Source: Bacillota bacterium
GTDB taxonomy: Bacteria; Bacillota; Limnochordia; DTU087; JAAYGB01
NCBI GenBank assembly: GCA_012727955.1
Contig: JAAYGB010000005.1
Coordinates: forward strand, 1-41,799
Reading direction: 5' to 3'
DNA length: 41,799 nt
Shown piece after piece: positions 26,418 to 35,256 of this stretch (its first letter is position 1; each line of letters starts with the position of its first letter). Both the position numbers and the translations under genes were made by a program. The notes below the pieces were generated by a model. That model was given only the letters and a program-made list of their open reading frames with translations. It did not search any database and had not been told where the DNA came from.

Positions 26418-26453
26418 ATCATCGCTCCCTCTCATGTATTTGGCTTTTCTTGG

Positions 26454-26468
26454 CGAATTAATAATTCG
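26454..26468. promoter_or_regulatory. 15-bp palindrome upstream of the isomerase-like gene
   Basis: CGAATTA and TAATTCG (26454-26460 and 26462-26468) are perfect inverted repeats around one A. The site lies in the 5' region of the minus-strand gene and is sized for a dimeric repressor. The 445-base stretch 26418-26862 has no gene; it holds this site, the codY promoter, and otherwise AT-rich DNA. Confidence 0.5.
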
Positions 26469-26636
26469 TTAAACTGGTAATCTTTCCTTCAATTATGAAT
26501 GCGCCCAAAAATACAAGAAAAGGGAGGAATCCATTAGCCGCTCAGGACCAGGTGTCGAAGCCCGTGGGATAATCTACTAATTGATCAAAGTGAAGCATTT
26601 GTAATCAAAAATTCACACTTATACGGATAAATGGAC

Positions 26637-26665
26637 TTGCGACCTAGAATAGGATGAAATATAAT
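26637..26665 (+). promoter_or_regulatory. predicted sigma-A promoter of codY
   Basis: TTGCGA (26637-26642) and a perfect TATAAT (26660-26665) are 17 bases apart. Transcription would start near 26672, giving a leader of about 190 bases. The leader is T-rich and contains an inverted repeat TTTACAA/TTGTAAA (26769-26775 and 26786-26792). Confidence 0.78.
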
Positions 26666-26862
26666 GAGGTTACACAAATAAAATATATTTTTTAAGGTTC
26701 TTTTACTTCTTCTTGTTTTTAATTGTGCGTCAGTGAATTGTATGAGGACTTAGAAGTGACGCCTACCATTTACAACGTTTCAACTTTGTAAAGATGTTTT
26801 CCTGCTAAACACCAACCAATTGAGTGGGTTAGATAGTACAAGCACTAGAGAGGATGTTCAAT

Positions 26863-27645
26863 TTGTTATTGAAGCGTATGCAAAACGTTTCGCAGGTTCT
26901 CCAGAATGAGGGAAACGATATCGACTTTCACGATCTGGCGGAGGTCTTGCGAGACACCTATGAAAGAACCAGCGTATACTTGGTTAGCCGCAAGGGTAAA
27001 GTGCTAGGCTATGCGCTAGAACAGAATCAAGAGAGCACCGATTTCGATGCTGCCTGGATTAACGTCGGGCGGATGCCAATGGAAGTTAATTCGGTGTTGC
27101 TTAAGGTCGGAGCCACCACCTATGGACCGGAGACCGGCGCTATGCTCGATCAGCCTAACGCCATGATTGTTCCCGTTGTCGGAGCCGGTCGTCGGGTGGG
27201 CACTTTGCTGTTCCTCAAGAGCAATGGAGATTTTGACTTGGACGACCAGGTGATCGCCGAACATGCAGCCACCGCTGCCGGTATGATTATCTCTGCAGCA
27301 TTGATTGAGGAAGAAGAAGACGAGGCCGAAGAGCGCCGCATGGCTCGCTCTGCTATCAAGAGTCTCTCCTATTCCGAGATTTTGGCGATGCAACATATCT
27401 TTGATGAGCTGCAGGGCGATGAGGGTCTGTTGGTTGCCAGTCGGATTGCCGATGAGGCCGGGATTACCCGCTCCGTCATCGTCAACGCCTTACGTAAGCT
27501 GGCTTCTGCCAACGTAATTGAATCCCGTTCTTTGGGAATGAAGGGAACCTATCTGAGAATCCTTAATAAGGAGATTCGTGCAGAGTTAGAGGCACAACGC
27601 TATCCCTTCCTCAACACCTCCTCTTCAGTTAAGCAAGAGGCGTAG
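26863..27645 (+). CDS. codY: GTP- and branched-chain amino acid-sensing repressor CodY
   Basis: CodY senses GTP and isoleucine, leucine and valine, and represses nutrient-scavenging genes during rapid growth. With the chosen start the protein has 260 residues, almost the size of the Bacillus subtilis protein. The N-terminal GAF domain contains DFHDLAEVLRDTYE and VYLVSRKGKVLGY. The C-terminal winged helix ASRIADEAGITRSVIVNALRKL, followed by IESRSLGMKGTYLRILN, is diagnostic. I chose the TTG at 26863, since GAGAGG lies nine bases before it but directly abuts the ATG at 26854, and MLLKRMQNVSQVLQ then aligns with the usual CodY N terminus. It is monocistronic here, without the codV-hslUV neighbours of Bacillus. 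Peptide importers are classic CodY targets. Confidence 0.96.
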   Translation: MLLKRMQNVSQVLQNEGNDIDFHDLAEVLRDTYERTSVYLVSRKGKVLGYALEQNQESTDFDAAWINVGRMPMEVNSVLLKVGATTYGPETGAMLDQPNAMIVPVVGAGRRVGTLLFLKSNGDFDLDDQVIAEHAATAAGMIISAALIEEEEDEAEERRMARSAIKSLSYSEILAMQHIFDELQGDEGLLVASRIADEAGITRSVIVNALRKLASANVIESRSLGMKGTYLRILNKEIRAELEAQRYPFLNTSSSVKQEA

Positions 27646-27662
27646 GAATAACAGGATAAATT

Positions 27663-27692
27663 AGGGCCGCTTCCCATCCAGGAGGCGGCCCT
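27663..27692. terminator. hairpin between convergent codY and dinB
   Basis: AGGGCCGC (27663-27670) and GCGGCCCT (27685-27692) form a perfect 8-bp GC-rich stem with a 14-base loop, followed by TTATGG. It lies 17 bases after the codY stop and could serve both genes. Confidence 0.65.
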
Positions 27693-27733
27693 TTATGGTG
27701 AAAGACGTTTTCCGCCATCGGGGGGAAGGGGAG

Positions 27734-28909
27734 CTAGTAGATGATTCCCCGCTTGATGACGGCCTTGCCGTATTTTAGGTTAATCTGATCGAGGGTTTCT
27801 GTTAACTTGTCGGCGGCAGGATCCTGGTCAAAGAGACTAAGTTGCTGTCTATGACTCAATGAAGAAGCATAGACACCTAACAGGCGAAAGGCACCGGGAG
27901 TTACCGAAGTCTCAAAGAGTTCCCAGGCGGTGTCAAAGATGCTCTGATCGTCGTTGATTCCCCGGGACAGAGTTTTGGCTCTGGTGACGGTGGTAAAGTC
28001 ACTGTACCGGGCTTTTAGAGTAATCCTTCTGCCAAAGACGTTACTGCGGCGCATTCTCCAGCCAACATTGGCGGCAAGCTCCGCCACCGCGCGGCGCAAA
28101 TCCTCCCGGGCCGATAAATCCCGGGGAAAGGTGGTCTCATGGCCAATGGATTGCGCCTCTTCTCCGTCGGCGATGACCGGACGATTGTCTATTCCTCGGC
28201 TTAATTGGTATAAATGTCTACCCTGTTGCCCAAATCGAGCCTCTAACCAGTCACAGCTTTGGCGCCGCAGGTCTGCCACCCTTTCGATCCCATAGCTGCG
28301 TAAGAGAGCTTCGGTTTTTTCTCCCACACCCCAAAGCTGACGAATATCTAGGGACAAGAGAAAATCGTCGATCTCTTCGGGATAGACTATCGTAAGACCA
28401 TCGGGTTTTTGCTGATCCGAGGCCAGTTTGGCCAAGAATTTGTTGGTGGCAATTCCGATGGAGGCGGTCAAGGATGTGGCCTGGTAAATCGCGGCTTTGA
28501 CCTGGCGGCCGATGTCCTCGGCGGATTCGTAGAAGTGTTCGCATCCCGTCATGTCGATAAAGGCCTCATCAACGGAGATGGGCTCCACCACGGGGGAGAA
28601 CCGGCGAAAGATGTCATGGATCTGTCGGGAGACAGACTGGTATACCTCCATGCGAGTGGGAATAAAGATGGCATGGGGACAAAGCTTCACCGCCTGGGCT
28701 ATAGGCATTGCCGAATGAATCCCATAGCGTCGGGCTTCGTAGGAGCAGGTGGAGACAACGCCCCTGACAGAGTCCCGACGACCGCCGACAACAACGGGTT
28801 TTCCCCGCAGAGAAGGATTGTCCCGTTGCTCAATGGCGGCAAAGAACGCGTCCATGTCCACGTGCATAATCGTTCTGTCTGGCAGATGGCGCCCTGGCTT
28901 AGTGGCCAT
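27734..28909 (-). CDS. dinB: DNA polymerase IV (Y-family translesion polymerase)
   Basis: This is a 391-residue error-prone polymerase that copies past damaged bases. The palm domain has MHVDMDAFFAAIE, with catalytic Asp18 and the steric-gate Phe23, and SVDEAFIDM, with Asp114 and Glu115. The Y-family sequences YEARRYGIHSAMP and ASIGIATNKFLAKLASDQQKP are intact, and a little-finger domain follows. Near the C terminus QLSLFD is a standard beta-clamp binding motif. The ATG at 28909 has GGAGG about eight bases upstream; an upstream extension to 29005 has no support. It is convergent with codY. I saw no LexA-type box nearby with confidence. Confidence 0.97.
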   Translation of the reverse strand: MATKPGRHLPDRTIMHVDMDAFFAAIEQRDNPSLRGKPVVVGGRRDSVRGVVSTCSYEARRYGIHSAMPIAQAVKLCPHAIFIPTRMEVYQSVSRQIHDIFRRFSPVVEPISVDEAFIDMTGCEHFYESAEDIGRQVKAAIYQATSLTASIGIATNKFLAKLASDQQKPDGLTIVYPEEIDDFLLSLDIRQLWGVGEKTEALLRSYGIERVADLRRQSCDWLEARFGQQGRHLYQLSRGIDNRPVIADGEEAQSIGHETTFPRDLSAREDLRRAVAELAANVGWRMRRSNVFGRRITLKARYSDFTTVTRAKTLSRGINDDQSIFDTAWELFETSVTPGAFRLLGVYASSLSHRQQLSLFDQDPAADKLTETLDQINLKYGKAVIKRGIIY

Positions 28910-29055
28910 GGATTCTTCCTCCTTGTTGCTGGTTCTAGCCCTATTGTATGCTAGGATGTCCCCGGTGTACAGGGTGCGGTTATCCCGTCCTTGCCTGGGA
29001 TACACTAGTTTTGTCCCTGAAGTGTTGTCTAATTTGGCAAGGAGGGAGTCGCAAG

Positions 29056-29295
29056 GTGCGGGAGAAACACATTAGGTTTGGTGGAGTTCGCTTTGAGAAC
29101 TTGGCCCCGCCGGAAGAGATCAATCGATTTGTCCGGGAACTACCGGAAAGTGATAGAGAATCGATGTTTCAAGTGGTGCAGAAACTGAGGGAAGCCGGGT
29201 TGATCGTCACTTACGACGGGGATAATTCCACCGTCGATACCGAGATGATGCCTTACCTGGTTCCCAACACCAAGGACAAGGAGGAGGAGCGGTGA
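29056..29295 (+). CDS. small conserved-looking protein of unknown function
   Basis: This is a 79-residue soluble protein, rich in charged residues. It reads as a helical segment (PPEEINRFVRELPESDRESM) and then QVVQKLREAGLIVTYDGDN, which recalls a small winged-helix or sporulation-type fold, but I cannot name it. The GTG at 29056 is preceded by GGAGG ten bases upstream; the longer reading from 28948 has no ribosome-binding site. Its stop overlaps the start of the next gene, so the two are translationally coupled. It is divergent from dinB. Confidence 0.7.
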   Translation: MREKHIRFGGVRFENLAPPEEINRFVRELPESDRESMFQVVQKLREAGLIVTYDGDNSTVDTEMMPYLVPNTKDKEEER

Positions 29296-29552
29296 TGGCG
29301 GATAAGGCCTGTCCAGTCCCAAGGAACGAGCTCTATGCCATCGTTGAACAGGCGGCTGAGGATTACCTAGAGGCCTTTAAACCCCCATATTCAACGCTTC
29401 ATGACCTCAACGGCACCCAAAGGGCGGAATTACTGGCTTTGATCAGAAAGCAAACCGGCGCCGATATCGATCAGGAGCAGTGGTCCTACCTTGAAGACAG
29501 ACCGGATCTGGAGGTTGAGGATATTGTCAATGCCTTGAGCTTGCCAGAATAA
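29295..29552 (+). CDS. small protein of unknown function, coupled to the preceding gene
   Basis: This is an 85-residue acidic, soluble protein with no membrane segment and no metal-binding motif. The sequence suggests three or four short helices (ELYAIVEQAAEDYLEAF; RAELLALIRKQTG; VEDIVNALSLPE). The ATG at 29295 overlaps the stop of the preceding gene (ATG within TGATG) and has GGAGGA about six bases before it. No family is recognised. The coupling to its partner suggests the two proteins work together. A strong hairpin follows 34 bases after the stop. Confidence 0.7.
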   Translation: MADKACPVPRNELYAIVEQAAEDYLEAFKPPYSTLHDLNGTQRAELLALIRKQTGADIDQEQWSYLEDRPDLEVEDIVNALSLPE

Positions 29553-29585
29553 GGGGATGGCGTCAGGACCGGAGAGTTTGCTTGC

Positions 29586-29616
29586 AGTAATGCTCTGCTA
29601 CGGGCAGAGCATTACT
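29586..29616 (+). terminator. hairpin after the two small genes
   Basis: AGTAATGCTCTGC (29586-29598) and GCAGAGCATTACT (29604-29616) form a perfect 13-bp stem with a 5-base loop. It is followed by TGGTTTTAG, a modest T-rich tail. It separates the small-gene pair from hflX. Confidence 0.75.
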
Positions 29617-29714
29617 TGGTTTTAGCTGTGACAGTCAGCTCCTCCAGAATCTGTAGGGGGAAAGGGGCATTGGCGGCGAAATAAGGGTCAGGGGAAGTAT
29701 AGGAGGCGATCACA

Positions 29715-30983
29715 GTGACACAGGAACAGGGAAGAACTGAACGGGCGGTCCTGGTGGGGTTAGAGTTGTCTCAAGGACAGCAATGGCCTGTGGAGGAGTC
29801 CTTGGCGGAGCTGGCGGAATTGGTTAGGACCGCGGGAGGAGAAGTGGTGACAGAGGTGATCCAACGCCGCGGTGCCCCAGAGCCGGCGACCTTAATCGGC
29901 ACAGGGAAAGTGGCGGAGGTTAAGGCGGTAGTCGAGGACTTAGAAGCCGACATAGTGGTTTTTGACGATGAACTGTCACCGGCGCAACTGCGCAACCTTG
30001 AAGAGGCCTTGGCCGTCAAGGTATTGGATAGAACCCAGCTTATCCTAGATATTTTCGCCCAGCGAGCCCGGTCCAGGGAGGGAAAGCTCCAGGTGGAGTT
30101 GGCCCAACTGCAATATCTGCTTCCCCGGTTGGCCGGGATGGGCACGGTCCTGTCCCGATTGGGTGGCGGGATCGGGACCAGGGGTCCGGGGGAAACCAAG
30201 TTAGAGGTAGATCGGCGCCGGATTCGAACCCGAATTCGAGATCTGCGGCGGGAGCTGAACAAGGTAGTCGCCCAGCGAGAGGTGCTCAGGCAGGAGCGAA
30301 GTCGGAATCAAGTGCCGGTAGTGGCTCTGGTGGGGTACACTAATGCCGGCAAGTCCACCTTGTTGAATGCGCTGACCGGTAGTGAAGAGGTGTATGCCGC
30401 CAACCAGTTGTTCGCTACCTTGGATCCCACCATGCGGGCGGTGGACTTGGCCGGAGTGCGCCGGGTGATTATCTCCGACACCGTGGGCTTCATCCGGAAA
30501 CTACCCCATACCCTAGTGGCTGCCTTTCGGGCCACCTTAGAAGAGGTGGTAGAGGCTGATGTGATCCTACATGTTGTCGATGTGGCTCACCCCAATTACC
30601 CGCAGCAAATGGAGGCAGTCTTCGAGGTGCTAGAGGATCTGGGGGCGGCGGGGAAACCTACCATTACCGCCTTTAACAAACGGGATCTCCTTCCCCAGGA
30701 ACAGGGGGAAAATATTGCCGCCCGGTATCACCAGGCGGTAAGTATCTCGGCTGTCACCGGTGAAGGGCTAGAGGAACTAGAGCAGCTCCTTTTAGAGGCT
30801 ATCCCGCAGCAATTGATCCAGGGAGTCTTCTTGGTTCCCTATTCAGAAGCCGGCGTTGTGGAGCAGATGCACCAGTGGGCAAGGGTGATCCGGGAAGAAT
30901 ACACAGAGGCGGGGATCCAGTTGGAGCTGGAGGTAGATCCGGTATGGAACAGTCGCTGGCAGTCCTTTGCTCAGGGGAAATGA
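29715..30983 (+). CDS. hflX: GTPase HflX
   Basis: HflX is a ribosome-associated GTPase that splits stalled or heat-damaged 70S ribosomes. This 422-residue protein has the HflX N-terminal domain, including TLIGTGKVAEVKA and FDDELSPAQLRNLE, then the hallmark RLGGGIGTRGPGETKLE and a coiled coil. The G domain has G1 GYTNAGKST from about residue 208, G3 DTVGFIRKLP and G4 NKRDL. The C-terminal domain is present. The GTG start has GGAGG eight bases upstream. The next gene, yqhQ, has its own predicted promoter, so hflX is probably transcribed on its own. Confidence 0.96.
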   Translation: MTQEQGRTERAVLVGLELSQGQQWPVEESLAELAELVRTAGGEVVTEVIQRRGAPEPATLIGTGKVAEVKAVVEDLEADIVVFDDELSPAQLRNLEEALAVKVLDRTQLILDIFAQRARSREGKLQVELAQLQYLLPRLAGMGTVLSRLGGGIGTRGPGETKLEVDRRRIRTRIRDLRRELNKVVAQREVLRQERSRNQVPVVALVGYTNAGKSTLLNALTGSEEVYAANQLFATLDPTMRAVDLAGVRRVIISDTVGFIRKLPHTLVAAFRATLEEVVEADVILHVVDVAHPNYPQQMEAVFEVLEDLGAAGKPTITAFNKRDLLPQEQGENIAARYHQAVSISAVTGEGLEELEQLLLEAIPQQLIQGVFLVPYSEAGVVEQMHQWARVIREEYTEAGIQLELEVDPVWNSRWQSFAQGK

Positions 30984-31013
30984 CAAGCTAGGGTACCGAT
31001 AGCGGCCCGGGTG

Positions 31014-31022
31014 TGATATAAT
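31014..31022 (+). promoter_or_regulatory. extended -10 promoter before yqhQ
   Basis: TGATATAAT (31014-31022) is a perfect extended -10 element. No good -35 lies 17 bases upstream, which is common for extended -10 promoters. It lies 67 bases before the yqhQ start and could drive the housekeeping block. Confidence 0.6.
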
Positions 31023-31088
31023 ACTAAGACGATATGGCAACGACAGTGGTCAGGTGGCTTCTGTTCGATGCAATAAGGGGGTGTACCC

Positions 31089-32006
31089 ATGGCTAGAGGC
31101 TTCAGCTACGGCGGTCAAGCTGTCATTGAGGGAGTGATGATGCGGGGAGCCAAGGGAATTGCGACAGCCGTTCGCAAGACCAGCGATGATATCATCGTGC
31201 AGGAGGAAAGACTGCAACCCTGGTCCCAAAGATATCCCATCCTCGGCTTGCCCTTTCTTCGCGGTATGTTTGCTCTGGTTGAGACGATGATCATTGGTCT
31301 TAAGTCACTATCCTTTTCCGCCAGTGCCTATGCCGAGGAAGATGGCGAGGAATTGACCGTCAAGGAAGTAGTCTTGACGATGGTAGTTGCCTTCGGTTTG
31401 GCCGTTGGCCTATTCATCGTGTTGCCGGCCTTCTTGATCCGGTGGGTACAAAGTAGTATCACCAGTAACGTGGTGTTGAATCTGGTGGAAGGCGCCATAA
31501 AGATTGGGCTCTTCTTAGCCTACGTTGTGGGAATCTCCACCCTTGAAGACATTCGTCGGGTGTTTGAATACCACGGTGCTGAACACAAGACGATCAACTG
31601 CTATGAAGCGGGAAAGCCCTTGACGGTGGAGAATGTACGGAGCTTTACAACCCTACATCCCCGTTGTGGCACCAACTTTGTCCTGCTGGTCTTGTTGACT
31701 AGTATCCTCGTCTTTTCCTTTTTTGGCCGTCCGCCCTTCTTGCAAAGGGTACTCACTCATCTGGCGCTGCTGCCGGTGGTGTCAGGGATTTCCTACGAGC
31801 TGATCAAACTGGCGGCTCGCAATAAATTAGTTAGGGTTTTGGTGTATCCCGGTTTGCTTCTCCAAAAGCTAACAACTCGGGAACCCGACGATAGTCAGAT
31901 TGAAGTGGCCATCAAGGCGTTGAACACGGTTTTGGCTCAGGACACCATTCAAGCTGACTCGGTGACAGGTAACGAGAAGCAAATTCGTACCGGATTGGTG
32001 CATTAG
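31089..32006 (+). CDS. YqhQ-like DUF1385 membrane protein
   Basis: This 305-residue membrane protein of the DUF1385 family starts with the family signature SYGGQAVIEGVMMRGAKG. It has hydrophobic helices near residues 95-120 and 135-155 and again near 200-220. The conserved region EYHGAEHKTINCYEAG and LHPRCGTNF carries His and Cys residues that could form a metal site. The molecular function of the family is unknown. In Firmicutes it often neighbours prfA and prmC, as here. The ATG has a GGGGG tract upstream. Confidence 0.93.
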   Translation: MARGFSYGGQAVIEGVMMRGAKGIATAVRKTSDDIIVQEERLQPWSQRYPILGLPFLRGMFALVETMIIGLKSLSFSASAYAEEDGEELTVKEVVLTMVVAFGLAVGLFIVLPAFLIRWVQSSITSNVVLNLVEGAIKIGLFLAYVVGISTLEDIRRVFEYHGAEHKTINCYEAGKPLTVENVRSFTTLHPRCGTNFVLLVLLTSILVFSFFGRPPFLQRVLTHLALLPVVSGISYELIKLAARNKLVRVLVYPGLLLQKLTTREPDDSQIEVAIKALNTVLAQDTIQADSVTGNEKQIRTGLVH

Positions 32007-32143
32007 TAGATTGTCAGAGGACCCGGGTACTTTCTCCAAACTCCGGCAGGTTAGGCCATGCCTAATTCCTGTTTTGATGTAGTCGAGAAGGTGATATCCG
32101 GGTCTTGTTGTGTACAAAAGCGGTAGAGAAAGAGGGTGAAGTA

Positions 32144-33220
32144 ATGATAGAGAGACTAAAAGCCGTCGAAGAACGTTACCAGGAATTGAACAAATCCCTC
32201 AGTGATCCTGAGGTGATTGCCGATCAAAGTAGGTTTCAGAAGTTGGCTAAGGAACATGCCGATCTGCAGGAATTAGTGGAGCACTTTCGGGAGTATCAGC
32301 GGGTAACGAAGGAATTAGCCGATGCCCGGGAGATGCTGGCCGGCCAGTTGGAAGAGGACTTTCGAGAACTGGTCGAGGCCGAGCTAGAGGAGCTGACGGA
32401 ACGGCAAGAAGAGCTGGAGCATACTCTTAAGGTACTGCTGCTGCCGAAGGACCCCAACGATGATAAGAACGTCATCATTGAGATTCGGGCCGGAGCCGGC
32501 GGTGAGGAAGCTGCTTTGTTTGCCGGAGATCTTTTCCGGATGTACACCCGCTACGCCGAAGAAAAGGGCTGGAAAAGCGAGATTATGAGCCAAAACGACA
32601 CCGGTCTCGGTGGCTTCAAGGAAGTCATCTTTATGATTGAAGGTTCCGGTGCTTACAGCCGCCTTAAGTATGAGAGCGGAGTGCATCGGGTCCAACGCAT
32701 TCCCACCACAGAATCCGGCGGTCGGATTCATACCTCCACGGCAACGGTAGCAGTCTTGCCCGAGGCGGAGGAAGTAGAGTTGGAGATTGCCCCCAATGAA
32801 CTGCGGATTGATGTCTATCGATCCAGTGGCCCCGGGGGTCAATCAGTTAACACCACCGACTCGGCGGTACGAATCACCCACATCCCAACGGGTTTGGTGG
32901 TCTCCTGTCAAGACGAAAAGTCCCAGCACAAGAACCGGGAGAAGGCAATGCGCATTCTCCGGGCTCGGCTCTATGACATGATGCAAGCCCAGCAGCAGGC
33001 GGAGCTAGCTGAGGCGCGGCGCAGCCAGGTGGGAACAGGGGATCGCAGTGAGCGTATTCGTACCTACAACTTCCCCCAGGGCCGGATCACCGACCATCGG
33101 ATCGGCCTGACCTTGTACCAGCTGGAACGGGTGCTCGATGGTGATATCGATGAGATCATCGACGCGTTGGCTACCGTAGAGCAAGCTGAACGGCTGCAAG
33201 CGCTGGAGACTGGAAAATGA
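32144..33220 (+). CDS. prfA: peptide chain release factor 1
   Basis: RF1 reads UAA and UAG stop codons and triggers peptide release. This 358-residue protein has a coiled-coil domain 1, the codon-reading segment [18 protein letters not shown] with the P-x-T tripeptide at 187-189, and the catalytic GGQ at 231-233 within [17 protein letters not shown]. The C-terminal domain contains [22 protein letters not shown] chose the ATG at 32144, with AGAGGGTGAAG upstream, over the longer reading from 32105. Its stop overlaps the start of prmC, the methyltransferase of its GGQ glutamine. Its presence argues that TAG codons are real stops in this organism. Confidence 0.98.
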   Translation: MIERLKAVEERYQELNKSLSDPEVIADQSRFQKLAKEHADLQELVEHFREYQRVTKELADAREMLAGQLEEDFRELVEAELEELTERQEELEHTLKVLLLPKDPNDDKNVIIEIRAGAGGEEAALFAGDLFRMYTRYAEEKGWKSEIMSQNDTGLGGFKEVIFMIEGSGAYSRLKYESGVHRVQRIPTTESGGRIHTSTATVAVLPEAEEVELEIAPNELRIDVYRSSGPGGQSVNTTDSAVRITHIPTGLVVSCQDEKSQHKNREKAMRILRARLYDMMQAQQQAELAEARRSQVGTGDRSERIRTYNFPQGRITDHRIGLTLYQLERVLDGDIDEIIDALATVEQAERLQALETGK

Positions 33221-34095
33221 GAAAAGGGCTACCGACGGTGATGGAATTGGTCAAGAAAACCGCGGACTTTTTCGCCGCGGAGGGGATTGCCTCGGCCCGG
33301 CTTGATGCGGAAGTCCTGCTTGCCGACGTCCTTGGCTTGGACCGAATTCACTTGTATGTCAATTTCGATCGCCCCTTGGAGGAGGCTGAAGTTGACCGAT
33401 ATCGGCAAGCGGTGATTCGCCGCGCCCAGCGGGTGCCGGTGGCCTATATCACCGGAGAGAAGGAGTTCATGTCGCTGCCCTTTAGTGTCAATCCCCAGGT
33501 GTTGATTCCCCGCCCTGAGACGGAGTTGCTGGTAGAAAGGGTGGTATCCCTCCTTCCGAGGGAATTTGCCACCGGGGGCGCCAAAGTTGCTGATATTGGT
33601 ACGGGAAGTGGAGTCATCGCCATTTGCCTTGCTCTACAGTCGCAGGTAGAAGAGGTTTGGGCAACGGACATCTCGCCTTCGGCATTGCAGGTGGCAAGGG
33701 CCAATGCTGCTCGGCACCAGGTGGAAGGGAAAATAAGGTGGGTCCAGGGAGACATGCTAAAGCCCTTGGAACATCTGGGCCCGGACTTCTTTGATTTCAT
33801 TGTGTCCAATCCCCCCTACGTACCCACTGCCGCCATCGGTAAAGACTGTCCGGAGGTGCTCAAAGAGCCTCGCAAGGCTCTAGATGGCGGCAGAGACGGA
33901 CTTGCCTATTACCGGATTTTGGTGGACCAGGCTCCTGGGCTCCTGCGGCCCGGAGGCTGGTTGTGTTTGGAAATCGGTGCCGATCAAGGCCCTAGGGTGC
34001 AAAGGCTAATGGAGCAGAGTGGTAGGTTTGACAGCCCTCAGATCATCAAGGATCTGGCCAACCTAGATAGAGTGGTGATTGGCAGGGTACGGTAG
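33217..34095 (+). CDS. prmC: release factor glutamine N5-methyltransferase PrmC (HemK)
   Basis: PrmC methylates the glutamine of the GGQ motif of RF1 and RF2. The 292-residue protein has a small N-terminal helical domain and a Rossmann methyltransferase domain. It carries [16 protein letters not shown] motif [18 protein letters not shown], and the glutamine-binding NPPY at residues 198-201. The ATG overlaps the prfA stop (ATGA), the strongest form of translational coupling, and GGAGACTGG lies upstream. Enzyme and substrate are thus encoded side by side. Confidence 0.97.
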   Translation: MRKGLPTVMELVKKTADFFAAEGIASARLDAEVLLADVLGLDRIHLYVNFDRPLEEAEVDRYRQAVIRRAQRVPVAYITGEKEFMSLPFSVNPQVLIPRPETELLVERVVSLLPREFATGGAKVADIGTGSGVIAICLALQSQVEEVWATDISPSALQVARANAARHQVEGKIRWVQGDMLKPLEHLGPDFFDFIVSNPPYVPTAAIGKDCPEVLKEPRKALDGGRDGLAYYRILVDQAPGLLRPGGWLCLEIGADQGPRVQRLMEQSGRFDSPQIIKDLANLDRVVIGRVR

Positions 34096-34117
34096 AGGGA
34101 AGGGGTGTTCTCGGGCG

Positions 34118-35197
34118 GTGAAGGTTGTGCAAACTAAGATACTACAGGTCAAAGCAGGAGATTTGACGGAGAAACAGATTCAGGAAGTCCTTGCGGTTTG
34201 GCGCCGCGGAGGTCTTGCTGCCTTCCCCACGGAGACGGTGTATGGCTTGGGTGCCAATGCTTTGGACGCAGATGCCGTCGCCGACATCTTCGCGGCCAAG
34301 GGTCGGCCCGCTGACAATCCCTTGATTGTCCATATCGGGAGGATCGATCAGGTGAAGGAGCTGGTAACGGAGTGGACCGATACTGCCCAAGCCTTGGCTA
34401 GCCGGTTTTGGCCAGGGCCATTGACCTTGGTCTTGCCAGCTTCTCCCGTGGTTCCTGGCATCACCCGCGGCGGGTTGGCAACGGTAGGGATTCGGATGCC
34501 TTCCCATCCCGTGGCGCTGCGCCTGTTGCAAGCGGCTCAGCTTCCCATTGCCGCTCCCAGCGCCAATACCTCCGGTCGCCCCAGCCCCGTGGATGCTGGG
34601 GATGTTTGGGAAGACCTAAAGGGTAAGATCGATTTGATTGTGGATGGCGGTAGGACAGGCTTGGGGATTGAGTCGACGGTAGTGTCCCTGGAAGCCGGTG
34701 CCCTGCGGGTGCTGCGGCCGGGAGGAGTAACGGTAGAGCAGCTTCGGCAGGTGGCGCCGGTGATAGTCGATGCCGGTGCCCTGGGTCAGGTTCCCGTCGA
34801 GGGTCCCGTTGCCTCCCCGGGGATGAAGTATCGGCATTATGCGCCAAAGGCCCCGGCGACGTTGATCGAAGGCGAGGACCTCGAAGCCCTTGCCGCTAAA
34901 GTCCAGGAGGTAGTGGCCGAGCTAGCCCAATCGGGGATTCGAGTGGGAGTAATGGCCTCAGAACCCACCTGTAATCGGGTTACAGCCTTGCCGGAGCAGG
35001 AGAGGATTTTTGCCCTTAATGTCGGTCCTCGGGGCGATACCGAGGTAATTGCCGCTAATATTTACTGGGCCCTGCGGGAACTGGATCGAATTGGAGTGGA
35101 TCATATCGTCATTGAGGGAGTACCCCTGTCGGGGATGGGCCTGGCAGTGGCTAACCGGCTGCGAAAGGCTGCGGGGTACAATATCATCACGATATAG
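34118..35197 (+). CDS. L-threonylcarbamoyladenylate synthase, Sua5 type
   Basis: Sua5/YwlC makes threonylcarbamoyl-AMP from threonine, bicarbonate and ATP, the first step of t6A37 synthesis in ANN-decoding tRNAs. The N-terminal YrdC domain has AAFPTETVYGLGANA, FAAKGRPADNPLIVHI, PGPLTLVL and SANTSGRPSP. The C-terminal Sua5 domain after SPGMKYRHYAPKAPA makes it the long Sua5 form rather than TsaC. The start is uncertain. The GTG at 34118 lies 22 bases after prmC and gives about 359 residues; a second GTG three codons later and an upstream TTG overlapping prmC are alternatives. In many Firmicutes this gene is ywlC, in the same neighbourhood. Confidence 0.94.
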   Translation: MKVVQTKILQVKAGDLTEKQIQEVLAVWRRGGLAAFPTETVYGLGANALDADAVADIFAAKGRPADNPLIVHIGRIDQVKELVTEWTDTAQALASRFWPGPLTLVLPASPVVPGITRGGLATVGIRMPSHPVALRLLQAAQLPIAAPSANTSGRPSPVDAGDVWEDLKGKIDLIVDGGRTGLGIESTVVSLEAGALRVLRPGGVTVEQLRQVAPVIVDAGALGQVPVEGPVASPGMKYRHYAPKAPATLIEGEDLEALAAKVQEVVAELAQSGIRVGVMASEPTCNRVTALPEQERIFALNVGPRGDTEVIAANIYWALRELDRIGVDHIVIEGVPLSGMGLAVANRLRKAAGYNIITI

Positions 35198-35228
35198 GTT
35201 TAGAACGGGGAAAAGTCGCATAGAACAT

Positions 35229-35243
35229 ACTACAACCTGTAGT
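35229..35243. promoter_or_regulatory. palindrome abutting the mntP ribosome-binding site
   Basis: ACTACA (35229-35234) and TGTAGT (35238-35243) are perfect inverted repeats around ACC. They sit directly before the G-rich Shine-Dalgarno tract of mntP. The half-site resembles BlaI/CopY-type operators (TACA-n2-TGTA), but the spacer is three bases, not two. Confidence 0.4.
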
Positions 35244-35256
35244 GGGGGGTAGTATT

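Noticed and set aside
26863-27645. A purely structural GAF-domain protein
   Set aside because: The C-terminal winged helix and its flanks are specific to CodY.
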